Positions 33,755-42,327 of a DNA stretch of 53,296 nt are shown here, in pieces. The first letter of the stretch is position 1; every line of letters starts with the position of its first letter. The notes under the pieces were generated by a model. That model saw nothing but the letters and a program-made list of their open reading frames with translations. It was not told the DNA's origin and made no database searches. The DNA is from Streptomyces silvae (GTDB lineage: Bacteria > Actinomycetota > Actinomycetes > Streptomycetales > Streptomycetaceae). The stretch lies in NCBI RefSeq assembly GCF_016745505.1, contig NZ_JAERUC010000057.1:1-53296 (forward strand), written 5' to 3'. The translations under genes were made by a program, and so were the position numbers.

Positions 33755-35955
33755 GCAGCGACAGTTACACGGTGGTCGGAGCCGGAGCCATCGGCGGGAC
33801 CCTGGCCTTCAGCCTGGCCCGCGCGGGCCACCGGGTACGGCTCATCGACACCGACGCGGCGCACGTGACGGCGATCCAGGATCGCGGGCTGACCGTCGCC
33901 CGGGGCGAGCACCGCGAGAGCGTACGGGTGGAGGCGGCGACACCGGACGCGTACGACGGCCCTGTCCACCGGGTGCTGCTGGCGGTCAAGGCACAGGCCA
34001 CGGACGCCGCGCTCGACTGGATCGCCCCGCGCCTCGCTCCGGACGGCTGGGTCGTCTCGTTCCAGAACGGCTTCAACGAGGAGCTGATGGCGGACCGGAT
34101 CGGGCCGGACCGCACCGTCGCCGCCTTCGTCAACATCTTCGCCGACGTCATCGAGCCCGGAGTGATCCTCGACGGCGGCGCCGGGGCCCTGGTGGTCGGC
34201 GAGCGCCACGGCGCCGCGGTCTCCGAGCGGGTCGCCGCGCTCGTCGCCGACCTGCAGAGCTGGGGGCCGGCGGTGGCCAGCGACAACGTCGAGGGCTACC
34301 TGTGGGCCAAGGCCGGGTTCGGCGCCATGCTGGCGGCCACGGCCCTGGCCGACGCACCGATGGCCGAGCTGATCGACCGCCACCCGCTCACCATGCACGA
34401 GGTGGCCGGGGAGGTCTTCGACGTGGCCGAGGCACTGGGGGTGGAACTGGAGGCGTTCGACGCCTTCGAGCCCGAGGCCTTCCGCCGCGGCGCCGACCCG
34501 GCCGTACGCCGCGCAGCCACAGGGCGTCTCACCGCCTGGCTGGCCACCCAGGCCAAGGACCGCAGCGGCATATGGCGCGACCTGGCGGTACGCCGGCGCC
34601 CGGTCGAGGTGACCACGCACTACGCGGAGGTCTTCACCCAGGCCGAGCGGCACGGGGTGAGCACCCCGGTGCTGCGCTCCGTCATCGCCGGGCTGCGGGA
34701 ACTGGAGCGCGATCCGGGACTGATGGCGGAGGAGCGGCTGGTCGCCCTCGACCGCCTCGCGGTCTCCCTCCCTGGCACGCACGGCGGCACCGTCGGCCCC
34801 GACCGTGACAGGGCCCGGGCGGTACGGGAGTGGCTGGACGCGCACCGGGAGGACATGGTCGACGACCTCGCCGCGTACACCTCCCAGGGCAGCGCCAGCG
34901 ACGACCGGGAGGCACTCGCCGCCTGCCTGACGTGGGTACGCGGCTGGCTCGACGGAGCCCTGGGCGCCCCCCAGGCCGAAGAGGTGCTGGAACGCGAGCG
35001 GACGGGGGACATCCTGGTCCGCCGCTACCCGGGAAACGGCGACCGGCCGGTCCTCCTGCTGGGGCACTACGACACCGTCTGGCCGACCGGCACGCTGGAG
35101 GAGTGGCCGTTCCGGCGGGACGGCGACCTGATCACCGGGCCCGGCGTCTTCGACATGAAGGCCGGGTTGGTGCAGGCGGTGTGGAGCCTGCGCGCGCTGG
35201 ACGCACTCGGCCTGCCGCGCCCGGCCTGCACCCTCATGCTCAGCGGTGACGAGGAGACCGGAAGCCTCACCTCCAGCGAGGCCATCGTCGCCGAGGCCCG
35301 GGGCAGCCGCGCCGCCCTCGTCTTCGAGGCCGCCGCCGACGGGGCCGTCAAGACGGCGCGTAAGGGGGTCGGCCTGTTCACCGTCACCGTCACCGGCAAG
35401 GAGGCGCACGCGGGCCTCGACCCGGACGCCGGGGCCAGCGCGGTCGAGGAACTGGCCCACCAGATCCTGTACCTGGCCGGCCTGCGTGACCCGGAGGCGG
35501 GCACCTCGCTCAACGTGGGTGTGATCGAGGGCGGAACCCGGAGCAACGTGACGGCCGGACGGGCCGTGGCCCGGCTCGACGTCCGGGTCGCCACCGCCGC
35601 CGAACAGGACCGCATCGGAGCGGCTCTGGACGCGCTCCTGCCGGTGGACGGGCGTACGTCGATCGAGGTGACCGGCGGTTGGAACCGTCCGGTCTTCGAA
35701 CGCACCGCAGGGGTGGCCGAGTTGGCGGAGCTCGCCCGCAGCTGCGCGGCGGACCTCGGCTGGGACCTGCGCGAGACGTCGGTCGGCGGTGCCAGCGACG
35801 GCAACTTCGTGGTGGCGGCGGGTGTCCCGGTGCTGGACGGCATCGGCGCGGTCGGTTCCGGAGCGCACGCCCGCTCGGAGAACACCTCCGTCGCCGGCAT
35901 GGTGGAGCGCGCGGCCCTGACCGCGATGGTCCTCACGTCTCTGTCGGAGCGCTGA
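33751..35955 (+). CDS. Fusion: ketopantoate-reductase-like (ApbA/PanE) domain + M20 metallopeptidase domain
   Basis: 734 aa in one uninterrupted frame. Residues 1-335 are ApbA/PanE-like: NADP motif VVGAGAIGGT, FQNGFNEE, and the lysine in YLWAKAGFGAM; the Asn that follows this lysine in true ketopantoate reductases is not seen, so the substrate is probably different. Residues about 355-734 are an M20/CPG2-type zinc hydrolase: GHYDTVWPTGTL (His, Asp), GVFDMKAG (bridging Asp), SGDEETGS (Glu pair), GASDGNF and a late ligand His in GSGAHARSE. The only internal candidate for a separate M20 start is ATG 34855, with GGGAGG but only 2 nt away, and it would cut into the first helix. So a fusion is the better reading. 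Last gene of the operon. Confidence 0.82.
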   Translation: MSSDSYTVVGAGAIGGTLAFSLARAGHRVRLIDTDAAHVTAIQDRGLTVARGEHRESVRVEAATPDAYDGPVHRVLLAVKAQATDAALDWIAPRLAPDGWVVSFQNGFNEELMADRIGPDRTVAAFVNIFADVIEPGVILDGGAGALVVGERHGAAVSERVAALVADLQSWGPAVASDNVEGYLWAKAGFGAMLAATALADAPMAELIDRHPLTMHEVAGEVFDVAEALGVELEAFDAFEPEAFRRGADPAVRRAATGRLTAWLATQAKDRSGIWRDLAVRRRPVEVTTHYAEVFTQAERHGVSTPVLRSVIAGLRELERDPGLMAEERLVALDRLAVSLPGTHGGTVGPDRDRARAVREWLDAHREDMVDDLAAYTSQGSASDDREALAACLTWVRGWLDGALGAPQAEEVLERERTGDILVRRYPGNGDRPVLLLGHYDTVWPTGTLEEWPFRRDGDLITGPGVFDMKAGLVQAVWSLRALDALGLPRPACTLMLSGDEETGSLTSSEAIVAEARGSRAALVFEAAADGAVKTARKGVGLFTVTVTGKEAHAGLDPDAGASAVEELAHQILYLAGLRDPEAGTSLNVGVIEGGTRSNVTAGRAVARLDVRVATAAEQDRIGAALDALLPVDGRTSIEVTGGWNRPVFERTAGVAELAELARSCAADLGWDLRETSVGGASDGNFVVAAGVPVLDGIGAVGSGAHARSENTSVAGMVERAALTAMVLTSLSER

Positions 35956-36317
35956 GGTCTCGATCCTTCGCCGGAGAGGCCCCGGCCTGCCCGTCAGGGT
36001 ATCGACGGACACACCCACCGGTCACTTGCAGCGTGATGCCGGAACGGGAGACAAGAGACGGACATGGCCCTGTTTTCCCGAAGCTGCCGCGAAGTGACAA
36101 GTAGCTCCCTGTAGCAAGGCGGGGGTGCGCTTGTCCGGGTTTTCGATCTTCGGGGGCCTCCGAGCGGACGGTTCCGCGAGCACCAACCTGCGCGCCGTCC
36201 TGGTCCGCCTCCTCAACGCCACCTTGGCCGCCCGCGATCAGGCGTGGTGGGTGTGTGTGGGAGGGGAGGAGGCGGGCCGAGCAGACAAGGGTGGCGAGGT
36301 ATTTCAGCCCGCTTCAG
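35956..36317. other. Intergenic stretch after the fusion gene
   Basis: 362 nt without a gene, hairpin or repeat that I can support; short frames on both strands look accidental. Confidence 0.5.
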
Positions 36318-37000
36318 TCAGCAGCCTTGGTCGATGACGTCCTGGAGGTACTGCATGGCGAGCTTCTCGGCGTGGTGGCGCCGTTCAACGACCGCACCAC
36401 CGGCATCGGACCATCGACGGTAGAGATCGACGGTGGCGAGGAGCGCCCGCCCGGCCTCGTGGCGGTCGTAGCCGCTCAGAGTTGCCAGTATGTTGCGAGC
36501 TTCTTCGGGGGCGATGGCCTCCAAGTGGCGTACACCGCGGGGGATCGCGCCCACCCGGCGCGCGGCCGGCGGGCCGAGTACGGTCTCGCGCAGGTAGGTG
36601 AGGAAGCTGATGGTCTCGAACAGTTCTCCGCGGCCGAGCTTCGTCGCACCGTAGTGCACCCAGATCCAGAAGCGGTCCTCGATCCACTGGAGGTCGAACA
36701 CCGGAGTGACCGGCGGCTGCTGCACGAGGACGCCGGACAGGAGGCCGTCCCGGTCCCACAGGATCTCCGGGGCCTCAGTCCGCTCGGCGAAGTCGGAGGC
36801 CCGGACGAACTTGAAGTCGACGTGCAGGAGAGGCGGCCCGACGAGCGTGCTGATCACACGTGGCTCGCCGACATGCTCCCCGGTGAACCGGCCACAAGGG
36901 AGGCCCAGGAGCCGACCAGCGCGAGCCGCTCCCGCATGACCGCGTCGTACGTGGGTTCGGGGTACTTCTGAGAATCGTTGGTGACCGTCTCCGGTGTCAT
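36318..37000 (-). pseudogene. Frameshifted nucleotidyltransferase-like gene
   Basis: The frame from ATG 37000 reads MTPETVTNDSQKYPEP, then TYDAVMRERLALVGSWASLV and meets a stop at about 36863. A second frame, open from about 36893 to 36318, goes on with FTGEHVGEP, LVGPPLLHVDFKFV, EILWDRDGLL, FDLQWIEDRFWIWVHYGATK and LLATVDLYRRW, which belong to a nucleotidyltransferase-domain family common in Streptomyces. Joining both needs one added base near 36888-36893. The Gly-Ser...Asp-x-Asp core of such transferases should come before this sequence and is not found, so the gene is also 5'-truncated. I call it a pseudogene; a sequencing error could explain only the frameshift. Confidence 0.65.
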
Positions 37001-37400
37001 GACGGCCCCTCAAGAAGCCTTCCTGAGCGACGCGGACGACGTCGAGCGCTACCCCTGCCCGCGCTACCGGGCCGAACGCGGCTCGCCGTGCCGCTCACGC
37101 TCCGGCGCGGCGTCGCCGGCACCTACCGCACCGGCTGCCTCACCAGGGTGCTCCGCCTCCCGAGCTCCTGCGCGTGCAGACCCCCGCCGACCGCGCCCCC
37201 GGCCAGCCGTGGCGCCCCGGCACTCCGGTACCGCTCGCCCTGGCACCGGACACCCCGAGCGCCGGACTCCGTGGAACGCCCCGGCCGCGACGCTGCCGAA
37301 CTCACCGCACTCGCCGACCACCTCTCCGCCCACGGCCTCACCCTGCGCGTCCGGGTCACCGGCGAGCACAGCGCCTGGTCGGGCGCCTCCTTCGTCGGCG
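36999..37400 (+). pseudogene. Decayed zinc-finger serine recombinase (resolvase) relic
   Basis: Pieces in three frames match, in order, the N-terminal region of Streptomyces resolvase-like recombinases: YPCPRYRAERGSPCRSRSGA (zinc-finger type, about 37045-37107), TYRTGCLTRVLRL (about 37125-37160), VQTPADRAPGQPWRPGTPVP to PDTPSA (about 37170-37260), and then GRDAAELTALADHLSAHGL (about 37287-37345). At least two frameshifts are needed, and the catalytic-serine segment expected before GRDAAELTALADHL is deleted. No C-terminal part follows. Its first ATG overlaps the ATG of the truncated nucleotidyltransferase gene on the other strand. Confidence 0.65.
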
Positions 37401-37441
37401 TGGACCGCGCGGAGGTCTGCACGAACCGAGGTACCCGCGGG

Positions 37442-37467
37442 GGCGGGCCCGGGACCGCGGGCCCGCC
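37442..37467. terminator. Terminator of the beta-helix/AAA gene
   Basis: GGCGGGCCCG (37442-37451) pairs with CGGGCCCGCC (37458-37467), 6 nt beyond the stop of the minus-strand gene at 37473. Confidence 0.75.
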
Positions 37468-37472
37468 GCACC

Positions 37473-40400
37473 TCACTGGCTTATTGCCGCCGCCTCCGGG
37501 GGCAGGTCCTCCGGCAGGAGCAGGCGCAGATCGTCCAGGCCCGGCGCGGACATCGCGCCGATCCGGCCTGCCTGACGGGTCATCATCCCCTCCAGGACCT
37601 GGCGGGCCGTACGCGCGTTGCCGAAGGCGTGGTCGCGCGGCAGGGCGTCCATGTAGCCGCGCAGCGCGGTCATCGCCTCGGGGGAGCAGTCGTAACCGTA
37701 GTCGGTGGCCTGCTTGGACAGGATCTCCAGCAGATCGTCCGTGGAGTAGTTCTCGAACTCCACCGTCCGCGAGAACCGCGAGGCCAGGCCCGGGTTGGAG
37801 TCGAGGAAGCGGCGCATCTCGCGTGTGTAGCCGGCGGCGATGACGACGACCTCGTCGCGGTGGTCCTCCATCAGCTTCAGCAGCGTGTCGACGGCCTCCC
37901 GGCCGAAGTCCGAGGTCGCGCCCTCCGGCGTGAGCGTGTACGCCTCGTCGACGAACAGCACACCTCCCAGGGCCCGTTCGAACGCCTCCTTGGTGAGCTG
38001 CGCGGTGTGACCCACGTAGCGGCCCACCAGATCGGCACGAGCGACCTCGACCAGCTGACCCTTGGGCAGGACGCCGAGGGAGCGCAGCAGGTCCGCGTAC
38101 AGGCGCGCGACGGTGGTCTTGCCCGTGCCGGGGGGCCCGGAGAAGATCAGGTGGTTGCTGATCCTCGGGGTGGGCAGCCCGGCGGCCTTGCGCTGCTTCG
38201 CCGCGGTGAGCAGGTTGACCAGGGCGGCGACCTCGTTCTTGACCGCCGTGAGACCGATCATGGCGTGCAGCTCGGCGAGCAGTTCCTCGGAACCGGGGCC
38301 GTCGTCCGCCGGAGCGTTGTCCGGCGCCACGTCCTCGGGCAGCAGGAGGGTGAGGTCGCTCTCCGCCGGGTTCGTCATGGAGGCGAGCCGGGACGCCTGC
38401 CGGTCCACCATCTCCTCGAACACCCGTCGCGCGGCGCGGCCGTTGCCGAACGTGGCGTCGCGCGGCATACGCCCGTAGTGCAGGGCGAGGGTGTCCAGGG
38501 TCCGGGGGTCGAGTGCGTAGCGGTGCCCCGCGCACATGTTCTCGGTGATCGTCACCAGCTCGTCGACCGAGTAGTTGGCGAACTCGATGGTGCGGGTGAA
38601 GCGGGAGGCCAGGCCCGGGTTGGAGGAGAGGAAGGTGTCCATCTCGCCGGTGTAGCCGGCGGCGATGACGGCCACGTCGTCGCGATGGTCCTCCATCAGC
38701 TTCAGCAGGGTGTCGACCGCCTCCCGGCCGAAGTCGGCACCGGAGCCCTTGCTGTCGGAGAGCAGCGTGTACGCCTCGTCGATGAACAGCACACCGCCGA
38801 GCGCCTCGTTGAACGCCTCGGTCGTCTTGATGGCCGTGCCACCGATGACCTGGGCGACCAGGTCGGCGCGGGAGACCTCCACCAGGTGCCCGGAGCGCAG
38901 GACTCCCAGGTCGGCCAGGATGCCGCCGTACAGCCGGGCGACCGTGGTCTTGCCGGTGCCGGGCGGGCCGGAGAAGACCAGGTGGCGGCTCATCTGGGGG
39001 ACGGGCATGCCCAGCTGGGCGCGGCGCTGGTTGAGCTGGTTGAGGTTGACGAGCGTCCGCACCTGGCTCTTGACCTCGGTCAGGCCGACCAGCGACTCCA
39101 GCTCCTCCAACGGGCCCTCGGGCTCCTTGGCCGAGTCACCGGCCCCGCCCGTCGCGACGTCCGGCGGGAGGGTGTCGCCCCACGCGTCGGGGGCCACGTT
39201 GCCGGAGCTGTTCAGGTTCTCGACCGTGAGCCGTTCGTTCACCCTCGTCTGCCTGAGGCCCGCGCCGCGGTTGTCCCGGACGGCGCAGCCGGTGACGGTG
39301 ACGGGCTCGGCGGTGTCGATCCGGATGCCGTCGCCGACGCTGCCGATGACCTGGGAGGAGGTGAGGGTGGCACGGGCGCCGTTCGCGAGGAGGACGCCGT
39401 GGGCACCGCAGTCGGTGATGTGGGCGCGCAGGGCGGAGAGTTCGCCGCCGTTGTCCACCGTGATGCCGCCGGCCGTGGCGGACTCGATGCGGCAGTCCCG
39501 GAGGGTGGCCCGGCCCTCGCCGCCGATGGAGACGGTGGCGTCGGTCGCCGCCCGCATGACCGTGTCGCGGATGTCGGGGTTGCCCCCGGAGGCGATGCGT
39601 ACGGCCGCGCCGCCCGCCCGGTCGATCTCGCAGTGCTCCAGCCGGCCGCGCCCGTCCTCGGCCACCTCTACGCCGTGGCCGCCCGATGAGGTGATCCGTG
39701 CGCGGCGCAGCAGCGGGTCGGCGCCGGTGCGTATCCGGATGCCGGTGCCGGCCGCGTCCGTGATCAGCAGGTCGTCGAACTCCGCCGACGACTCCTCCTC
39801 CAGCAGCACGGCGCCGCTCACGTCCGCGCAGTCGCGCACCGCACAGCGGGTCAGGAAGGGCGCGCTGGAGTTGACCACCCGGATCGCGGGGGCGGCGGCG
39901 GTGTCGAACTCGCAGTCCTGGAAGGTGCCCCGGGAGCGCTCGGTGACGGCCAGGCCACTGCCCTTGGTGCGTGAGGTGCGGCAGTTCACGAACTCGGGGT
40001 CGGCGCTCGCGGCCAGCATGATGCCGGGACCTGAGGTGTCGGAGACGGTGACGTGTTCCAGGACCGGGCGGGCGGAACTGGTGATGTAGACGCCGACGGA
40101 GGTGTCGTGCACCGAGGTGCGCACGACCCGGGTGCCGCTGCGGCCCTCCAGGGCGATGGACGGCTTGTCCGTGCCGGAGATGTCGCAGTCCTCCACCAGC
40201 CCCTGCGCCTCGTCGGAGGTCAGCACGCCGTTGGCGCGGGCGTCGCGGATCCGGCAGTCCCGTACGGTCGCACGGGCCTCCGCGCCGATGACGACACCGG
40301 AGGTGCCCAGGTTCTCGATGAGGCAGCCGGCGATGATGCTGCCCGTGGGCGCGGAGTCCACGACACCGGCGCCCTTCGGGTTGCTGACCCGGCAGTCGCG

Positions 40401-40778
40401 CATGGCCACCGAGCCCGACTCGCGGGCCAGGACGGCCGTCCAGCCGGAGCCGATGACCGTACAGCCGTCCATGGCGACCTGGCCCCGCGGCGCGTCGACC
40501 ACCGGCAGGTCCTCACTCCCGCCGCGCAGAGTCAGGTCGGTGAGCATGACGGCGTCGGCGACGAGGACGACGGCGGTGCCCCTGCGCGGGCAGATGTCGA
40601 CGCTGCCCGGCTCCCCGTCGGCGACGATGGTGACCCGGGTCCTGACCGTGAGGTTCTCCGGGTAGCGGCCGGGGTGGACCCGGATCACCGCACCCGTGCG
40701 TGCCATGTCCAGGGCATCACCGATCGTCCGGAAGCTGTCCGGTTGTCCCGACCCGACCCTGAGCAACTGCCGTGACAC
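37473..40778 (-). CDS. Right-handed beta-helix + double AAA (EccA/CbxX-like) ATPase of the T7SS locus
   Basis: 1101 aa. Residues about 1-540 are a run of 22-25-residue pectate-lyase-like coils (repeats of the kind G-x-A-T-x-R-D-C-x-I) that predict a right-handed parallel beta-helix. A linker follows, then two CbxX/SpoVK-type AAA modules, each with Walker A GPPGTGKTT (near residues 602 and 879), Walker B as GGVLFIDEAYTL / GGVLFVDEAYTL, and SNPGLASRF. AAA modules of this type form the C-terminal half of mycobacterial EccA, whose N-terminal half is TPR, not beta-helix. GTG 40778 has AGGAGGA upstream. Divergent from mycP, in a T7SS cluster, so a role as secretion-associated ATPase is likely; it is soluble. 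Confidence 0.9.
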   Translation of the reverse strand: MSRQLLRVGSGQPDSFRTIGDALDMARTGAVIRVHPGRYPENLTVRTRVTIVADGEPGSVDICPRRGTAVVLVADAVMLTDLTLRGGSEDLPVVDAPRGQVAMDGCTVIGSGWTAVLARESGSVAMRDCRVSNPKGAGVVDSAPTGSIIAGCLIENLGTSGVVIGAEARATVRDCRIRDARANGVLTSDEAQGLVEDCDISGTDKPSIALEGRSGTRVVRTSVHDTSVGVYITSSARPVLEHVTVSDTSGPGIMLAASADPEFVNCRTSRTKGSGLAVTERSRGTFQDCEFDTAAAPAIRVVNSSAPFLTRCAVRDCADVSGAVLLEEESSAEFDDLLITDAAGTGIRIRTGADPLLRRARITSSGGHGVEVAEDGRGRLEHCEIDRAGGAAVRIASGGNPDIRDTVMRAATDATVSIGGEGRATLRDCRIESATAGGITVDNGGELSALRAHITDCGAHGVLLANGARATLTSSQVIGSVGDGIRIDTAEPVTVTGCAVRDNRGAGLRQTRVNERLTVENLNSSGNVAPDAWGDTLPPDVATGGAGDSAKEPEGPLEELESLVGLTEVKSQVRTLVNLNQLNQRRAQLGMPVPQMSRHLVFSGPPGTGKTTVARLYGGILADLGVLRSGHLVEVSRADLVAQVIGGTAIKTTEAFNEALGGVLFIDEAYTLLSDSKGSGADFGREAVDTLLKLMEDHRDDVAVIAAGYTGEMDTFLSSNPGLASRFTRTIEFANYSVDELVTITENMCAGHRYALDPRTLDTLALHYGRMPRDATFGNGRAARRVFEEMVDRQASRLASMTNPAESDLTLLLPEDVAPDNAPADDGPGSEELLAELHAMIGLTAVKNEVAALVNLLTAAKQRKAAGLPTPRISNHLIFSGPPGTGKTTVARLYADLLRSLGVLPKGQLVEVARADLVGRYVGHTAQLTKEAFERALGGVLFVDEAYTLTPEGATSDFGREAVDTLLKLMEDHRDEVVVIAAGYTREMRRFLDSNPGLASRFSRTVEFENYSTDDLLEILSKQATDYGYDCSPEAMTALRGYMDALPRDHAFGNARTARQVLEGMMTRQAGRIGAMSAPGLDDLRLLLPEDLPPEAAAISQ

Positions 40779-41022
40779 GCTCGATCCTCCTCCTTGTGGT
40801 GCCGCCGCCGCGTGCCTCTCCCGACGAGGGGGCCGACAGGCAACTGTTCCGCGTCCGGGTACGTACGGCTGTGCGCACGCGACGAAGGCTACGGGACCGG
40901 TGCGGCGATGTTCCAGGAGGGACCGACGAGTTGGGGTGAGGCCGTGCGTATGTCCCGTGATGCACCCCTCGTCGTCCGCAGGTCACGGCCCGCTCGACGC
41001 GCCGTCGGACGCGCCGCATATC

Positions 41023-42216
41023 ATGCGCGCCATGTCCCGTGCCCGAGTTCGTCCCCGCCGCCGCCCCCGGGCCCCGGCCGTGGCCGCCACCCTGTTGACC
41101 ACCGCGACCGCGCTGGGCGCCGTCGGGGCCGTGCCCGCCGCGGCCGACTCCGTGGGGCTGCCGGTCGTGCGCTCCGTCCTGGCGGAGGACGACACCTGCG
41201 CCTCGGTCTCAGGCGAGAAGGCCAAGGCCGAACCCTGGACGCTGGGGTCCTTGGGCATGTCCCGCGCCAAGCCGCTCTCCCAGGGCGCCGGGACGACGGT
41301 CGCGGTCGTGGACACCGGAGTCGCCGAGGGGGCGCCCGCGCTGTCGGGGCGGGTGACCGCGCTCGGGGCGGCCGGCGAGGACTGCGTCGGGCACGGCACG
41401 TTCGCGGCCGGTCTGATCGCGGCGGCCCCCGGCGACGAAGGGGGCCCGGCGGGGCTGGCGCCGCAGGCCCGGATCCTGGCCGTACGGGGCACGGACGAGC
41501 GCGGCGGGTCCACGGCGGCCCAGGTCGCCGACGGGATCCGCCAGGCGGCCGACGAGGGCGCCCAGGTCATCTACGTCGCCGTGGCCCTGGACAGCGGCAA
41601 GTCGCAGCTGACGGACGCGGTCGCCTACGCGAGCGGCAAGGACGCGCTGGTGGTGGCCCCGGTGGCGCCCGACGCACTGCCGAGGAACACCGAGCCGGCG
41701 CCCTGGTACTGGCCCGCGGCGGCCCCGGGCGTGCTCGCGGTGATGGACTACGGCCCGGACGGCTCGCGACCGGCCGACGCGCCCCTGGTGAGCGGGGCGG
41801 ACCTGGCCGCTCCCGGCGACGCGGTGGTGAGCATCGGCCCGAAGGGCTCGGGCCACTTCATCGGCTCGGGCGCCTCGTTCGCCGCCGCGCACGTCGCGGG
41901 GGCGGCGGCGCTCGTACGGGCGCGTTACCCGGAGCTGAAGGCCGCGGAGGTCTCGCGCCGCCTGACCGAGGCGGCGTACCCGGCGGTGCCGCCACGGCTC
42001 GACCCGTACGCCGCGCTCACGGCCGTACCGACGGACGACAAGGGCACGGCGCCGCGGCCGGAGCGGGCAGTGGTCCCGCCCCCGCCCGCGACCGAGCCGC
42101 GCACCCGTGCGCTGGTGATCGCGGGCGTGGGCGGCGGGCTGGTGCTGCTGGTGGCGGCGGGCGCGGTGGTGATCCCGCGCGGCCGGGCACGGAACTGGCG
42201 CCCGGCGGGCAGCTGA
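41023..42216 (+). CDS. mycP: Mycosin (MycP), T7SS subtilisin-like protease
   Basis: 397 aa. Signal peptide with a very basic N-terminus, cleaved near residue 42; S8 catalytic triad Asp97 (VAVVDTG), His124 (GHGTFAAG) and Ser285 (SGASFAAAHVAG); Pro-rich linker; C-terminal transmembrane helix (ALVIAGVGGGLVLLVAAGAVV) with a basic tail. This is the mycosin plan: membrane-anchored protease facing outward that caps the T7SS channel. ATG 41023 or 41032 are equally possible; the RBS is weak. The open frame runs 109 codons further upstream over the promoter of the divergent AAA gene, which I reject as coding. The 3' end is part of a tandem duplication. Confidence 0.9.
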   Translation: MRAMSRARVRPRRRPRAPAVAATLLTTATALGAVGAVPAAADSVGLPVVRSVLAEDDTCASVSGEKAKAEPWTLGSLGMSRAKPLSQGAGTTVAVVDTGVAEGAPALSGRVTALGAAGEDCVGHGTFAAGLIAAAPGDEGGPAGLAPQARILAVRGTDERGGSTAAQVADGIRQAADEGAQVIYVAVALDSGKSQLTDAVAYASGKDALVVAPVAPDALPRNTEPAPWYWPAAAPGVLAVMDYGPDGSRPADAPLVSGADLAAPGDAVVSIGPKGSGHFIGSGASFAAAHVAGAAALVRARYPELKAAEVSRRLTEAAYPAVPPRLDPYAALTAVPTDDKGTAPRPERAVVPPPPATEPRTRALVIAGVGGGLVLLVAAGAVVIPRGRARNWRPAGS

Positions 42217-42282
42217 CGGGCCCGGGGCGACGGCCGGGCACGGAACTGGCGCCCCGGCGGGCGGCTGACGGTCCGGGACGAC
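42181..42282. repeat. 51-bp tandem duplication over the mycP stop codon
   Basis: 42181-42231 and 42232-42282 are near-identical units (GGCCGGGCACGGAACTGGCG start both), and a third partial copy begins at 42283 (GGCCGGGCGGGG). The mycP stop (42214-42216) lies in unit 1; unit 2 is its non-coding echo. Confidence 0.9.
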
Positions 42283-42322
42283 GGCCGGGCGGGGACGCCT
42301 GGGGCGCCCGGACCCGGCCGTC
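42280..42322. terminator. Convergent terminator mycP / eccC
   Basis: GACGGCCGGG (42280-42289) pairs with CCCGGCCGTC (42313-42322). Located between the ends of two convergent genes. Confidence 0.6.
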
Positions 42323-42327
42323 GCCCC

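Noticed and set aside
33343..36018. 891-aa minus-strand open frame opposite the fusion gene
   Set aside because: Shadow frame; the plus strand encodes complete SDR, ApbA and M20 motifs.
40696..41022. N-terminal extension of the mycP frame by 109 codons
   Set aside because: It overlaps the start and promoter of the divergent AAA gene, is Arg/Pro/Ser-rich without homology, and the signal peptide starts at 41023/41032.
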